From: Granulicella sp. dw_53 | GTDB lineage: Bacteria; Acidobacteriota; Terriglobia; Terriglobales; Acidobacteriaceae | Assembly (NCBI RefSeq): GCF_018449545.1 | Contig: NZ_JAAVUR010000007.1 | Location: 124,001 to 188,000, forward strand | DNA length: 64,000 nucleotides | Direction: 5' to 3' | In this document: positions 53,506-61,677 of the stretch, piece after piece | How positions within the stretch are numbered: position 1 is the first letter of the stretch | Layout: every line of letters begins with the position of its first letter | Position numbers and translations under genes: made by a program | Notes under the pieces: model-generated | Databases searched by the model: none | Seen by the model: only the letters and a program-made list of their open reading frames with translations | Told to the model about the DNA's origin: nothing

Positions 53506-55866
53506 ATGAAGATCCGTGTCTTTTTCTTGTGTGTTGCGGTGGCGGGGTTGGGTTATAGGGCTGGTTGGGGGCAGGGCGCGGCTGGGGCGCGGGACGCCGG
53601 CAAGAGGCCGATGACGTTTGAGGATCTGCAGAAGATGCGGCGGGTGAGCGATCCGCAGGTGTCGCCGAGTGGCAAGTGGGTGATGTTCTCGGTGACGGAG
53701 GTGTCGCTAGAGAAGAATACGAAGGTCAATCACCTTTGGGTAGTGCCGGTTCGAGGGGGCGCGGAGGTGCAGGTGACCTCCGGAGAGGGGGAGTCGAACG
53801 GGCGGTTCTCGCCGGATGGCAGGTCGGTCTCGTGGACGGCGGGGGATCAGATTGTGGTGGCGCACTGGGATGAGGCCGCGGGCAAGCCAGGGGCAGGTCT
53901 GACGCTGACGCAGGTGAGCACGGGCGCGGATGGGGCGATCTGGTCGCCTGACTCGAAGCGGCTGCTGTTTGTCTCGAGCGTGTATCCAGAGTGCTCGGAC
54001 AAATGGAGCTGGGCGGAGGAGAATGCGTGCAACAAGGCCAAGGATGATGCGGCGGCGAAGAGTCCGGTGAAGGCGCAGGTATGGGACCATCTGCTGTTCC
54101 GGCATTGGGATCACTTTACGGGGCAGAAGCGGAGCCATGTGATGGTGGTGGATGCGACCTATGGGGCTTCGGTGCGGGATCTGACTCCGGCGAAGGTGGT
54201 GGGGGATGCGGAGACGCCTACCTTCACGGTGGGTGGACCGCTGGGGTATGCGTGGGCTCCGGACTCGAAGGAGATTGCTTATGTGACGAATCTGGACCCG
54301 GTTCCGGCGGCTTCTACGAATAACGATGTGTTTATGCTGCGGCTGGATGAGCAAGGGGCGAAGGCGGTGAAGGTCTCGACCTCGCCGGGAAGCGACGATG
54401 CACCGGCCTATTCGCCGGATGGGAAGTGGCTGGCGTTTCGGACGCAGGCGAAGGCGGGGTATGAGAGCGATCGGTTTCGGCTGGCGATCTATGACCGCAA
54501 GGAGGGGACGGTTCGAGAGCTTGACTTGAGCCAGGAGGACTCTTCCAGGTCGGGGAAGCCGGTGGAGGTCGATCTCGATCGTTGGGTGGATGAGTTCTTT
54601 TGGTCGCACGATGCGCAGAGGATCTTCTTTGTGGCGGGAGACCGGGGCGAGGAGGTTATCTACGGACTGAACTTCAGCAGTGAGGAACTGCATCGATTTG
54701 GAAGGACTCCGGGAGTGTGGGGCAGCCTGGTGCAGGCCGGTCTTGAGTACAAGCTGGTGGGAACGCTGACTCGGGTGGATCAGCCGACGGAGATTGCGCT
54801 GGCCGATCTGCAGAAGATGGATGATGGCCCGGCTGCGGCGGTTTTGAGTCCGAGCAAAGCTGGTGTGGGCAAGGCTAGTGCGAGGAGAGCTGGTGCGAAC
54901 AGGGCGGGTGCGGCCAAGGTTGTCAGCCCGCGGAGTGGCGCGGATCTGCGCGTCGAGAGTGAACCGGAGCCTCCGATTTTTCTGACTCATCTTAATGACG
55001 CGGTCCTGGCGTCTTTGGAGCTGACGCGGCTTGAGTCGTATTGGTTCACCGCGGCGGATGGAGTGAAGGTGGAGGGGTTTGTGTTGAGGCCTCCGAAGTT
55101 CGATGAGACGAAGACGTATCCGGTGAAGTTCCTGATTCATGGAGGGCCGGAGAGTGCGTGGGAGAATGCCTGGAGCTACCGGTGGAATCTAGAGCTGATG
55201 GCGGCGAGCGGATATGTGGTGGTGATGGTGAATCCGCGAGGGTCGACGGGGTATGGGCAGGCGTTTATCGATGGGATCAATGGCGATTGGGGTGGCAAGC
55301 CTTATCTCGATCTGATGAAGGGCCTGGATGCGGCGGAGGCGAAGTATCCGTTTCTCGACAAGACGCGGGAGTGTGCACTGGGGGCCAGCTATGGCGGGTT
55401 TATGGCGAACTGGGTGCTGACGCATACGAACCGCTTCCAATGCATCGTGACGCACGATGGGATGTTCGATCCGGCTTCGGCGTATGGGACGACGGAAGAG
55501 CTGTGGTTCAACGAGTGGGAGTTCCGGAGGCCGAAGGATACGAAGCCGGCGCAGCCGTGGAGGTACGATGCTTTGCCTGTTGCCGAGGATCCGTTCCGGA
55601 GGTGGTCGCCGATGCTTTCGATCCAGAAGGCGAAGACTCCTACGCTGGTGATTCATTCGCAGAAGGACTACAGGTTGGATGTTTCGGAGGGTCTGCAGTT
55701 ATTTACGGCGCTGCAGCGGCTGGGGGTTCCTAGCAGGATGCTTTACTTTCCGGATGAGGGGCATTGGATCTTGAAGCCGCAGAACTCGCAGCTCTGGTAT
55801 GAGACGGTGGGGGATTGGTGCGATCGCTGGACGAAGAGTGGCAAGTACGCGGAAGGAATGAAGTAG
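53506..55866 (+). CDS. Exported S9-family serine peptidase
   Basis: Prolyl-oligopeptidase-family peptidase of 786 residues, of the acylaminoacyl-peptidase/DPP type. A signal peptide ends near residue 24 (GWG-QGA). A beta-propeller (about 40-440) precedes the alpha/beta-hydrolase domain. The catalytic triad is visible: Ser628 in GASYGGFMANW, Asp in HSQKDYRLD and His in PDEGHWILK. Between the two domains a four-unit, 15-bp in-frame DNA repeat encodes a basic Ala/Gly linker (AGVGK-ASARR-AGANR-AGAAK). It probably degrades peptides in the periplasm. The next gene, recX, starts 2 bp after its stop. Confidence 0.93.
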   Translation: MKIRVFFLCVAVAGLGYRAGWGQGAAGARDAGKRPMTFEDLQKMRRVSDPQVSPSGKWVMFSVTEVSLEKNTKVNHLWVVPVRGGAEVQVTSGEGESNGRFSPDGRSVSWTAGDQIVVAHWDEAAGKPGAGLTLTQVSTGADGAIWSPDSKRLLFVSSVYPECSDKWSWAEENACNKAKDDAAAKSPVKAQVWDHLLFRHWDHFTGQKRSHVMVVDATYGASVRDLTPAKVVGDAETPTFTVGGPLGYAWAPDSKEIAYVTNLDPVPAASTNNDVFMLRLDEQGAKAVKVSTSPGSDDAPAYSPDGKWLAFRTQAKAGYESDRFRLAIYDRKEGTVRELDLSQEDSSRSGKPVEVDLDRWVDEFFWSHDAQRIFFVAGDRGEEVIYGLNFSSEELHRFGRTPGVWGSLVQAGLEYKLVGTLTRVDQPTEIALADLQKMDDGPAAAVLSPSKAGVGKASARRAGANRAGAAKVVSPRSGADLRVESEPEPPIFLTHLNDAVLASLELTRLESYWFTAADGVKVEGFVLRPPKFDETKTYPVKFLIHGGPESAWENAWSYRWNLELMAASGYVVVMVNPRGSTGYGQAFIDGINGDWGGKPYLDLMKGLDAAEAKYPFLDKTRECALGASYGGFMANWVLTHTNRFQCIVTHDGMFDPASAYGTTEELWFNEWEFRRPKDTKPAQPWRYDALPVAEDPFRRWSPMLSIQKAKTPTLVIHSQKDYRLDVSEGLQLFTALQRLGVPSRMLYFPDEGHWILKPQNSQLWYETVGDWCDRWTKSGKYAEGMK
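54859..54918 (+). repeat. In-frame 15-bp tandem repeat within the S9 peptidase gene
   Basis: Four units of 15 bp (54859, 54874, 54889, 54904) following GCTGGTGCGAACAGG with variation. They encode four five-residue units, each with a Lys or Arg at the end. The core GGTGCGAAC is shared with the intergenic 15-bp repeat at 33286-33360. Confidence 0.8.
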
Positions 55867-55868
55867 CG

Positions 55869-56453
55869 ATGGCGTTTGCGAGGCCTAAGAAGCGGGAGCC
55901 GGTGGGGGAGGCTGGGTTGTTCGACTATGCCGTGGGGGTGCTGGCGCGGCGGATGCGGACGGTTCGGGATCTGCGGCGGTTGATGCGGAATCGTGCGGAG
56001 GAGGGTGAAGCGGGCGAGCGGGCGATGGATGCGGTGTGTGTCCGGCTGAAGGATCTGGGATACCTGAGCGATACGCGGTTCGCGGCGGACTATACGCGGC
56101 TGCGCAAGGAGAACGAGAAGTTCGGACGGAGGCGGGTGCAGCAGGACCTGATGCAGAAGGGTGTGCAGAAGGAGCTGATCGCCACGACGCTGGCGAAGGC
56201 CTACGACGAGGTGGATGAGGTGGGGCTGGCGCGGGAATATGTGGCTCGGAAGCGGATGAAGAAGCCGAGTGGTGTGAACGCTCAGAAGGAGACGGCCCGG
56301 GTGATGGGGCGGCTGATGCGGGCGGGGTTCTCTTCGAGCACGATTTATAAGGTGCTGCGGGAGTGGGATCTGCCGGAGGAGGCGATGCCTGTGGAGGGTG
56401 GGGCGGATTCGGATAGTTATGCGGAGCGGGATGAGGATCTGCCGGAGTTTTAG
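55869..56453 (+). CDS. recX: Regulatory protein RecX
   Basis: Protein of 194 residues of the RecX family, which binds RecA filaments and inhibits recombination. The three-helix repeats are seen in ALFDYAVGVLARRMRT-like sequence near the N-terminus, then LKDLGYLSDTRFAADYTRLR, GRRRVQQDLMQKGV and LMRAGFSSSTIYKVLREW. It has an acidic C-terminal tail. recA is not adjacent. I start at MAFARPKK, 2 bp after the peptidase stop; earlier in-frame starts lie within the peptidase gene. Confidence 0.9.
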   Translation: MAFARPKKREPVGEAGLFDYAVGVLARRMRTVRDLRRLMRNRAEEGEAGERAMDAVCVRLKDLGYLSDTRFAADYTRLRKENEKFGRRRVQQDLMQKGVQKELIATTLAKAYDEVDEVGLAREYVARKRMKKPSGVNAQKETARVMGRLMRAGFSSSTIYKVLREWDLPEEAMPVEGGADSDSYAERDEDLPEF

Positions 56454-56540
56454 GTGTTGGGTGATGGGGGGGCGGGAGTTGTGTTCTCCATCCATTGGCT
56501 CTCTCGGGATGGGACACCTTGAGCGTTTGGGGTTTGGATA

Positions 56541-56612
56541 GGAGTGCGGTCGTGCTTTCGCACGATACCCCACCCTATTTGCGATGAAGCTGCAAAAAGG
56601 GTGGGGCACCCG
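56541..56612. repeat. Dispersed palindromic repeat, family II, copy 2
   Basis: The most regular copy: short stem TCGTGC/GCACGA, then TACCCCACCCTATTTGC facing GCAAAAAGGGTGGGGCA, 15 of 17 positions paired. It sits in the gene-free stretch 56454-56789, which also holds a possible decayed family III unit near 56486-56519. Confidence 0.88.
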
Positions 56613-56789
56613 TTTTTGTGGTCTTCCCTTGGGATTTTGTGGGTGTGGTGGGGTTTGTGGCTTGACAGTGTGGATTGGGGCTGTATAGGTTTCTATCTCA
56701 ACGTCAGCGGTAACTCTGTCTGGGGCCTGATTTACGGGTCTAGGTCTGATGGTCTATTTTAAGGGCCCGCTTCTCGATAGAGTTTAAGG

Positions 56790-56918
56790 ATGTCTGTTAA
56801 GAAAGAGTTGCCGATGAGCTTGGGTCGAAGGTTGAAGCTGGTTGTTACGGATAGTCACTTCCTCGTGCCGTTTGCGGTGCTGCTTGCAGGAATTGCTTTG
56901 TTGATCGTGTTGCACTAA
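56790..56918 (+). CDS. 42-residue single-pass membrane protein
   Basis: A short frame encoding a basic N-terminus (MSVKKELPMSLGRRLKL), then VVTDSHF and one hydrophobic segment (LVPFAVLLAGIALLIVLH) ending the protein. The layout, a charged amphipathic start and one C-terminal membrane helix, is that of a real membrane peptide. A second in-frame ATG at codon 9 has AAAGAG at good spacing. It lies 75 bp before the sugar permease gene on the same strand. I believe similar short proteins occur in related genomes, but this was not checked. Confidence 0.55.
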   Translation: MSVKKELPMSLGRRLKLVVTDSHFLVPFAVLLAGIALLIVLH

Positions 56919-56993
56919 AGCCAGGTTCTTGGAGCCAGAGTTTGGGCCAGCGGTTTGGTGCGTCGTGAGACGGATTTTCGAGGAGAGAACGAG

Positions 56994-58307
56994 ATGGGAA
57001 CTGCGGTACGGGCGGCGGGGAGACAAGCGGGCAAGCAGGGTGGGCGGCAGGCGATCTCGCTGCATGCGCTGGGTGTGATCTGTGGGTTGACGGCGGGGGT
57101 GTGGCTGGGTGCGGCGGAGGCTCCGACGAAGCTGGTGAATATTGGGATGTCGCCGTTTGCGGTCTCGCTGTGCATGGTGGCGGGGGTGTTTACGGCGCGG
57201 TGGACGTTTCCGACGCTGTTGAAGGGGACCAGCTACGTCTTCGCGGACCTGATGGAGAAGAAGCATCTGGTGGTGTGGGCTCTGCTGGCTGGGGCGTTGT
57301 GGGCGGTGGCGAATACGCTGACGGTGTTTGCGATTCGGGATGTGGGGCTGGCGGTAGCGTTTCCGATGTGGAATGCGAATTCGCTGATCGGGCTGTTGTG
57401 GGGGCGGGTGCTGTTTCGTGAGTTGCAGGGTGCGGGGCGGAAGACAGTCATCAAGGTGGTGTTTGGGGGCGTTGCGATCGTTGCGGCGGCGGTGATGCTA
57501 GGATTCAGCACGCTGCACGATGGCGGCGTGACGACGAAGCATGCGGTGAGCGGGATTCTGGCGGCGCTGGGAGCGAGCCTGATGTGGGGGACGATGTATG
57601 TTCCGTACCGGAAGGCTTATATCAGCGGGATGAATCCGCTGTCGTTTGTGACGGCGTTTACGGTGGGCGAGCTGGCGATGGTGTTTGCGCTGGCGGCGGC
57701 TTTGGGCGGGGGCACTCATGCTGTGCTGGCGGAGGTGGCGCAGGCGAAGGGTGTGCTGTTCTGGCTGTTCCTGGGCGGGTTTGTGTGGGTGATTGGGGAT
57801 CTGTTTCAGCAGTTTGCGGCGAAGTATCTGGGGATTGGGCGGGGGATTCCGCTGTCGAATACGAACCAGTTGTGGGGGCTGGCCTGGGGGGCGTTGGTGT
57901 TCGGTGAGTTGGCTACGGCGGACAGGGCGCATCGGGTGCTGGTGATTGCGGGGTCGGCGATTATGATCCTGGGGGCGTATGCGATCAGCACGGCGGTGGC
58001 GGGGGCACGGGAGAACAGCTCGACCAACGATGCGCTGGCGCGGGAGTGCGACCGCTATGGGTTGGACTATCACCGGACGTTGATGGCGATGGCGGGTGAG
58101 GAGTTCGGTGGGCGGAATGAGCGGCGCAGGTGGTGGGACTATGCGATTGTGTTGGCCGCCACGGCAGTGTTTGTGTGGCTGGGGTTGAAGGCTACGGTGC
58201 CTCCGTTGACGATGGATATGCGCTGGGTTGCGGCGCTGGGGGTGATGTTGGTGGTTAGTCTGGGCTTGGGTGGGTGGAGTCTGTGGCGGCGGACTCGGTT
58301 TTCTTAG
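56994..58307 (+). CDS. RhaT/GRP-type sugar permease
   Basis: Integral membrane transporter of 437 residues with about ten to twelve hydrophobic segments, of the drug/metabolite superfamily branch that includes L-rhamnose and glucose permeases. Typical stretches are ISLHALGVICGLTAGVWLGA, AFPMWNANSLIGLLWG and RGIPLSNTNQLWGLAWGALVFGEL. A cytoplasmic loop of about 50 residues (around NSSTNDALARECDRYG) separates the last two helices. GAGGAGA precedes the chosen ATG. The substrate is not known; the rhamnose genes at 42-46 kb are biosynthetic and not evidence for rhamnose uptake. Confidence 0.82.
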   Translation: MGTAVRAAGRQAGKQGGRQAISLHALGVICGLTAGVWLGAAEAPTKLVNIGMSPFAVSLCMVAGVFTARWTFPTLLKGTSYVFADLMEKKHLVVWALLAGALWAVANTLTVFAIRDVGLAVAFPMWNANSLIGLLWGRVLFRELQGAGRKTVIKVVFGGVAIVAAAVMLGFSTLHDGGVTTKHAVSGILAALGASLMWGTMYVPYRKAYISGMNPLSFVTAFTVGELAMVFALAAALGGGTHAVLAEVAQAKGVLFWLFLGGFVWVIGDLFQQFAAKYLGIGRGIPLSNTNQLWGLAWGALVFGELATADRAHRVLVIAGSAIMILGAYAISTAVAGARENSSTNDALARECDRYGLDYHRTLMAMAGEEFGGRNERRRWWDYAIVLAATAVFVWLGLKATVPPLTMDMRWVAALGVMLVVSLGLGGWSLWRRTRFS

Positions 58308-58402
58308 GGTGGAGGCTTTCGGCTGTGGTTCCTGGGGAAGGAAGGCGGTCGGGCTTTCCCACCCCAACGAGCAAAAGCGCTCGTCGGGGACCCCGGTTCG
58401 CC

Positions 58403-58452
58403 CGATACCCCACCCTATTTGCGATGAGACTGCAAAAAGGATGGGGCACCCG
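58403..58452. repeat. Dispersed palindromic repeat, family II, copy 3
   Basis: CGATACCCCACCCTATTTGC facing GCAAAAAGGATGGGGCAC. The short leading hairpin of the other copies is replaced by unrelated sequence. It lies 21 bp before a family III copy. Confidence 0.85.
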
Positions 58453-58473
58453 TTTTTGTGGCTGTGAGAGAGC

Positions 58474-58525
58474 GGAGATCCCACCCTTCGCTAGAGACAG
58501 AGGCGCGAAGGATGGGGCACCCGGG
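58474..58525. repeat. Dispersed palindromic repeat, family III, copy 2
   Basis: Arms CCCACCCTTCGC and GCGAAGGATGGGG with only a few differences from the copy at 50.58 kb, mostly in the loop. The gene-free stretch 58308-58687 holds this and a family II copy and nothing else I recognise. Confidence 0.85.
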
Positions 58526-58687
58526 CTGTGGTTCCTGGGTTATGTTCCAGGGGTTATGGTTCCCAGGTTGTGGAGGCCCGTGAGTGGGGGCTTACGGTAC
58601 CATCTTAAGTAGCGGACGCTGAGGAGTTTTCCGATCTCGTGGCCGTCCTCGTGTGAGGATGCGCTGTTTTTGGTTCCAGGTCGCTGT

Positions 58688-59911
58688 ATGAGTCGGGCCC
58701 TTCGCTCGAGGTGGGGTTGGGAAGGTTCTGCTGAGGATATTTTGTTTCTGAACCGTCTGCGAAGGGTTACAAGAGATCATCGGTGGATTCCGGAGATCGA
58801 TGGATTGCGCTTTGTGGCCATCTGCTCCGTTTTTCTTTATCACGTCTTTGGCGAGCTCTCGATTCGCTCCGGACGGGTAATTCTGGTCGAGCCGGGCTAT
58901 GGGTGGCTGGCGCAGATTCTGAACAACGGGCGGCGCGGGGTGGAGCTGTTCTTCGTGATCAGCGGGCTGATTCTGGCGTTGCCGTTTGCCCGGCACTTTT
59001 TGTTGGGAGCAGGGCCGGTCTCGCTGCGGAAGTACTTTATGCGGCGAGTCACACGTCTGGAGCCGCCGTATATCGCCTCGATGATTGTGGCGGTTCTGCT
59101 GTTCGGGGTGTATCGGCATGGGCTGCCTCCGGGATATCTTCCGCATGCGCTGGCGAGCCTCTTCTATCAGCACAACCTGGTGTATGGGGAGCTGAGCTGG
59201 GTCAATCCGGTGACGTGGAGTCTCGAGGTGGAGATCCAGTTTTATATCGTCGCGCCGATTGTGATGCAGTTCTATCGCATCCGGCGGACGTGGTTGCGCC
59301 GGATAGTGCTGCTGGCGTGCATCCTGGGGGTGGAGCTGGCCCAGCCGGCTCATGCTTCGCTGCGAGTTCAAGGGAGCATTTTGTTTTATCTGCAGTACTT
59401 CCTGGCGGGGCTCCTGGTGGCGGATGTCTTTGTGCTCGAGCTCAAGGAGATGAGTTCTTCGTGGATTTGGGATTTGGCGGGGGTGTCCGCTCTAGGGGCG
59501 ATCTTCTGGTTCCAGACGGAGGCGCTGTGGATGAAGATCCTGCTGCCGGTGGCGATTGGGGTCTTATGTCTTGCGGTCATGAAGAGCCATGGTTTGCGGC
59601 GGGTGCTTGGGAATCCCTGGGTCGCGGTCGTGGGGGGTATGTGCTATTCGATCTACCTGTTGCACTTCCTGTTGATCGCGGTGCTCTTCAAGGTGACGAG
59701 GCACGCTATTTTGCCGGGCCAGATCTTTGTGGTCAACTATGCGATTCAGCTTTTGTTGCTGGCGGTGCCGGTGTTGTTGATGTGTGCTGTCTTCTTTGTG
59801 TTGGTGGAGCGGCCCTGCATGGATCCGAACTGGCCCTCGAAGCTTTGGCGTAAGGTTGCGGGGCGGTCTGATGCTGTTGATGTTTTGGATAGCGGTTTGA
59901 ATGCGGAGTGA
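58688..59911 (+). CDS. Acyltransferase 3 family (OafA-like) membrane protein
   Basis: Multi-pass inner-membrane acyltransferase of 407 residues, likely adding acyl or acetyl groups to surface sugars. The N-terminal signature IPEIDGLRFVAICSVFLYHV includes the conserved histidine. RRGVELFFVISGLIL, the FMRRVTRLEPPY arginine segment and VTWSLEVEIQFY are also typical. About ten hydrophobic segments follow. I start at the ATG giving MSRALRSR; a TTG six codons earlier is possible. It stands alone between repeats. Confidence 0.9.
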   Translation: MSRALRSRWGWEGSAEDILFLNRLRRVTRDHRWIPEIDGLRFVAICSVFLYHVFGELSIRSGRVILVEPGYGWLAQILNNGRRGVELFFVISGLILALPFARHFLLGAGPVSLRKYFMRRVTRLEPPYIASMIVAVLLFGVYRHGLPPGYLPHALASLFYQHNLVYGELSWVNPVTWSLEVEIQFYIVAPIVMQFYRIRRTWLRRIVLLACILGVELAQPAHASLRVQGSILFYLQYFLAGLLVADVFVLELKEMSSSWIWDLAGVSALGAIFWFQTEALWMKILLPVAIGVLCLAVMKSHGLRRVLGNPWVAVVGGMCYSIYLLHFLLIAVLFKVTRHAILPGQIFVVNYAIQLLLLAVPVLLMCAVFFVLVERPCMDPNWPSKLWRKVAGRSDAVDVLDSGLNAE

Positions 59912-59980
59912 TTCGGGGAGTGTTTGAAGGGATTTGGTTGGGGCACCCGTAGAGTGTGCTTGGGTTGGAGAGAACAAGAG

Positions 59981-60083
59981 CTAGAACAGGCAACAGCAAG
60001 TGCAACCACAGGTCCTTCGACTGCGCCTCTCGCGGTGAGACTGCGAGAGGCTTCGCTCAGGATGACAAATTTGTGGGGGTTGT
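59981..60083. repeat. Dispersed palindromic repeat, family I, copy 3 (extended)
   Basis: The core starts ACCACAGGTCCTTCGACT and ends GATGACAAATTTGTGG, around the 9-bp stem GCCTCTCGC/GCGAGAGGC. The flank CTAGAACAGGCAACAGC matches copy 2. Confidence 0.88.
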
Positions 60084-60164
60084 TTGTGTTGAGGCGATTG
60101 GTCGAACATCAGCTGGTGACTCAGCATTAGCGGGTAGCTGAGCACATTAGCTGGTGACTGAACA

Positions 60165-61457
60165 TTAGCCGGTGACTACGGCGGCTTTCTTGAGGTAGTA
60201 GGGGTCGATGTCTACTCCGAATCCGGGGCCGGTGGGGATCTGGATGACTCCTTCGCTGTTGCTGCGGAGGCTGGAGGTGGGGCAGTGGTAGGGGAGGTCT
60301 TCGTTGAACTCTTTGAACTCGTGGTATGGGCCTGAGTTGGGGATGGCCGAGATGAAGTGCATCATGTAGACGTAGCCGAGGCCGCTGGCGGAGATGTGCG
60401 GGATGCACTGTTTGCCGAGGGCGTGGGCCATGCGGGCGACCTGCATGCAGCGGATCATGCCGCCGAAGTAGAACATGTCCTGCTGGACGATGGAGAGGCC
60501 GCCGTTGGCGATGAGCCAGCGGAAGTTGTGGGTGCTGGGCTCCTGCTCGCCGCCGGCGATGGGGATCTCGAGGGCATCGGCGACCTGGCGGGTCTCTTCG
60601 TACCAGTCGAAGGGGCAGGGCTCTTCGTAAAAGGCGTATTTGTACTGCTGCATGAGCTTGCCGATGGGGATGGCTTCGGCGGCGGTGTAGGAGCCGTTGG
60701 CGTCGGCGGAGATGACCATCTGGTCGCCGAAGGTCTTGCGGACGAGGGGGATGAGTTTTTCGCTGCGGCCCTTGGGGAACTCGGGGTGGGACATGCGGCC
60801 GCCGAGTTTGAACTTGATGGCCTTGGCGTTGGAGATGGCGACGTCGCGCTTGAGGTGGTCGATGGTCTCTTCGGCGGAGATGTCGCGCTCGCCGTTGGCC
60901 TGGTAGACGGCGATCTTCTGGTTGTAGAGCTTGTCGCTGATGAGGTGGCCGATGGGGCGCTTGGACATCTTGCCGAACATGTCGAGGATGGCGAACTCGA
61001 GGGTGGCGATGGGGACCCAGATGGCGAGGCTCTGGGCTTTGTAGTTGTTCTCGTAGACGGTGACGGCGGGGATGAGGTCTTCGATGTCGCGGGCGTCCTT
61101 GCCGATGAAGAAGGGTGCGATGTGTTTTACGAACATGGGGTAGAGGACGGCCATGAGCGCGGAGTTGGAGACGGAGATGCCCTCGTGGCCGTCGGTGGAG
61201 CGGACGCGGCAGAGGTACTCCTTCTTGTTGCGGAGGAGTTCGATGGTCTGGATGATGACGGGATCGGGGAAGAGGCCGCGCTGGAAGACGGGCTGTTTGA
61301 GGACGGCGTCGAGTTTGGCGTAGCGCTCGTTGAGGGTGCCGGGGAGGCCGTGGCGAGGGGCGTTGAGGAACTGGGCTTCGGCGTTGCGGGGGAGGGTGGC
61401 GGCGACGGCAGCGGTGGAGAGGACGTTCTGGATGAGGCTGCGGCGGGTGAGGCTCAT
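60165..61457 (-). CDS. Tat-exported enolase-superfamily (mandelate racemase-like) protein
   Basis: Protein of 430 residues. A twin-arginine signal (SLTRRSLIQNVL, then a hydrophobic stretch) suggests folded export. The enolase-superfamily barrel is clear: the KxK catalytic pair in AIKFKLGG, metal ligands in SADANGSY, YEEPCP and GGEQEPS, and a late histidine in CIPHISASG. These point to a sugar-acid dehydratase or racemase. Export is rare in this superfamily. It is divergent from a LacI-type regulator, which may control it. Confidence 0.85.
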   Translation of the reverse strand: MSLTRRSLIQNVLSTAAVAATLPRNAEAQFLNAPRHGLPGTLNERYAKLDAVLKQPVFQRGLFPDPVIIQTIELLRNKKEYLCRVRSTDGHEGISVSNSALMAVLYPMFVKHIAPFFIGKDARDIEDLIPAVTVYENNYKAQSLAIWVPIATLEFAILDMFGKMSKRPIGHLISDKLYNQKIAVYQANGERDISAEETIDHLKRDVAISNAKAIKFKLGGRMSHPEFPKGRSEKLIPLVRKTFGDQMVISADANGSYTAAEAIPIGKLMQQYKYAFYEEPCPFDWYEETRQVADALEIPIAGGEQEPSTHNFRWLIANGGLSIVQQDMFYFGGMIRCMQVARMAHALGKQCIPHISASGLGYVYMMHFISAIPNSGPYHEFKEFNEDLPYHCPTSSLRSNSEGVIQIPTGPGFGVDIDPYYLKKAAVVTG

Positions 61458-61677
61458 GCTTGCTCCTGGGTGTGAGGGACGTTGGAGTGGAGAGAGGTTG
61501 AGAGCGTGCGTGGGGCAGGAAAAATTTCACTGCAAGTGTAAGGGAGGCGTGGAAGATAAGGCGAGTCCGGGTGTTGACGCGGGGAGAGCGTTCCAACTTG
61601 GGCATGCGCTGTAGCTATTGATGGGGAGGAGGTTACTATGGACTGCGACCTTGTGGGATGATGGCACAGGAGTGTGT

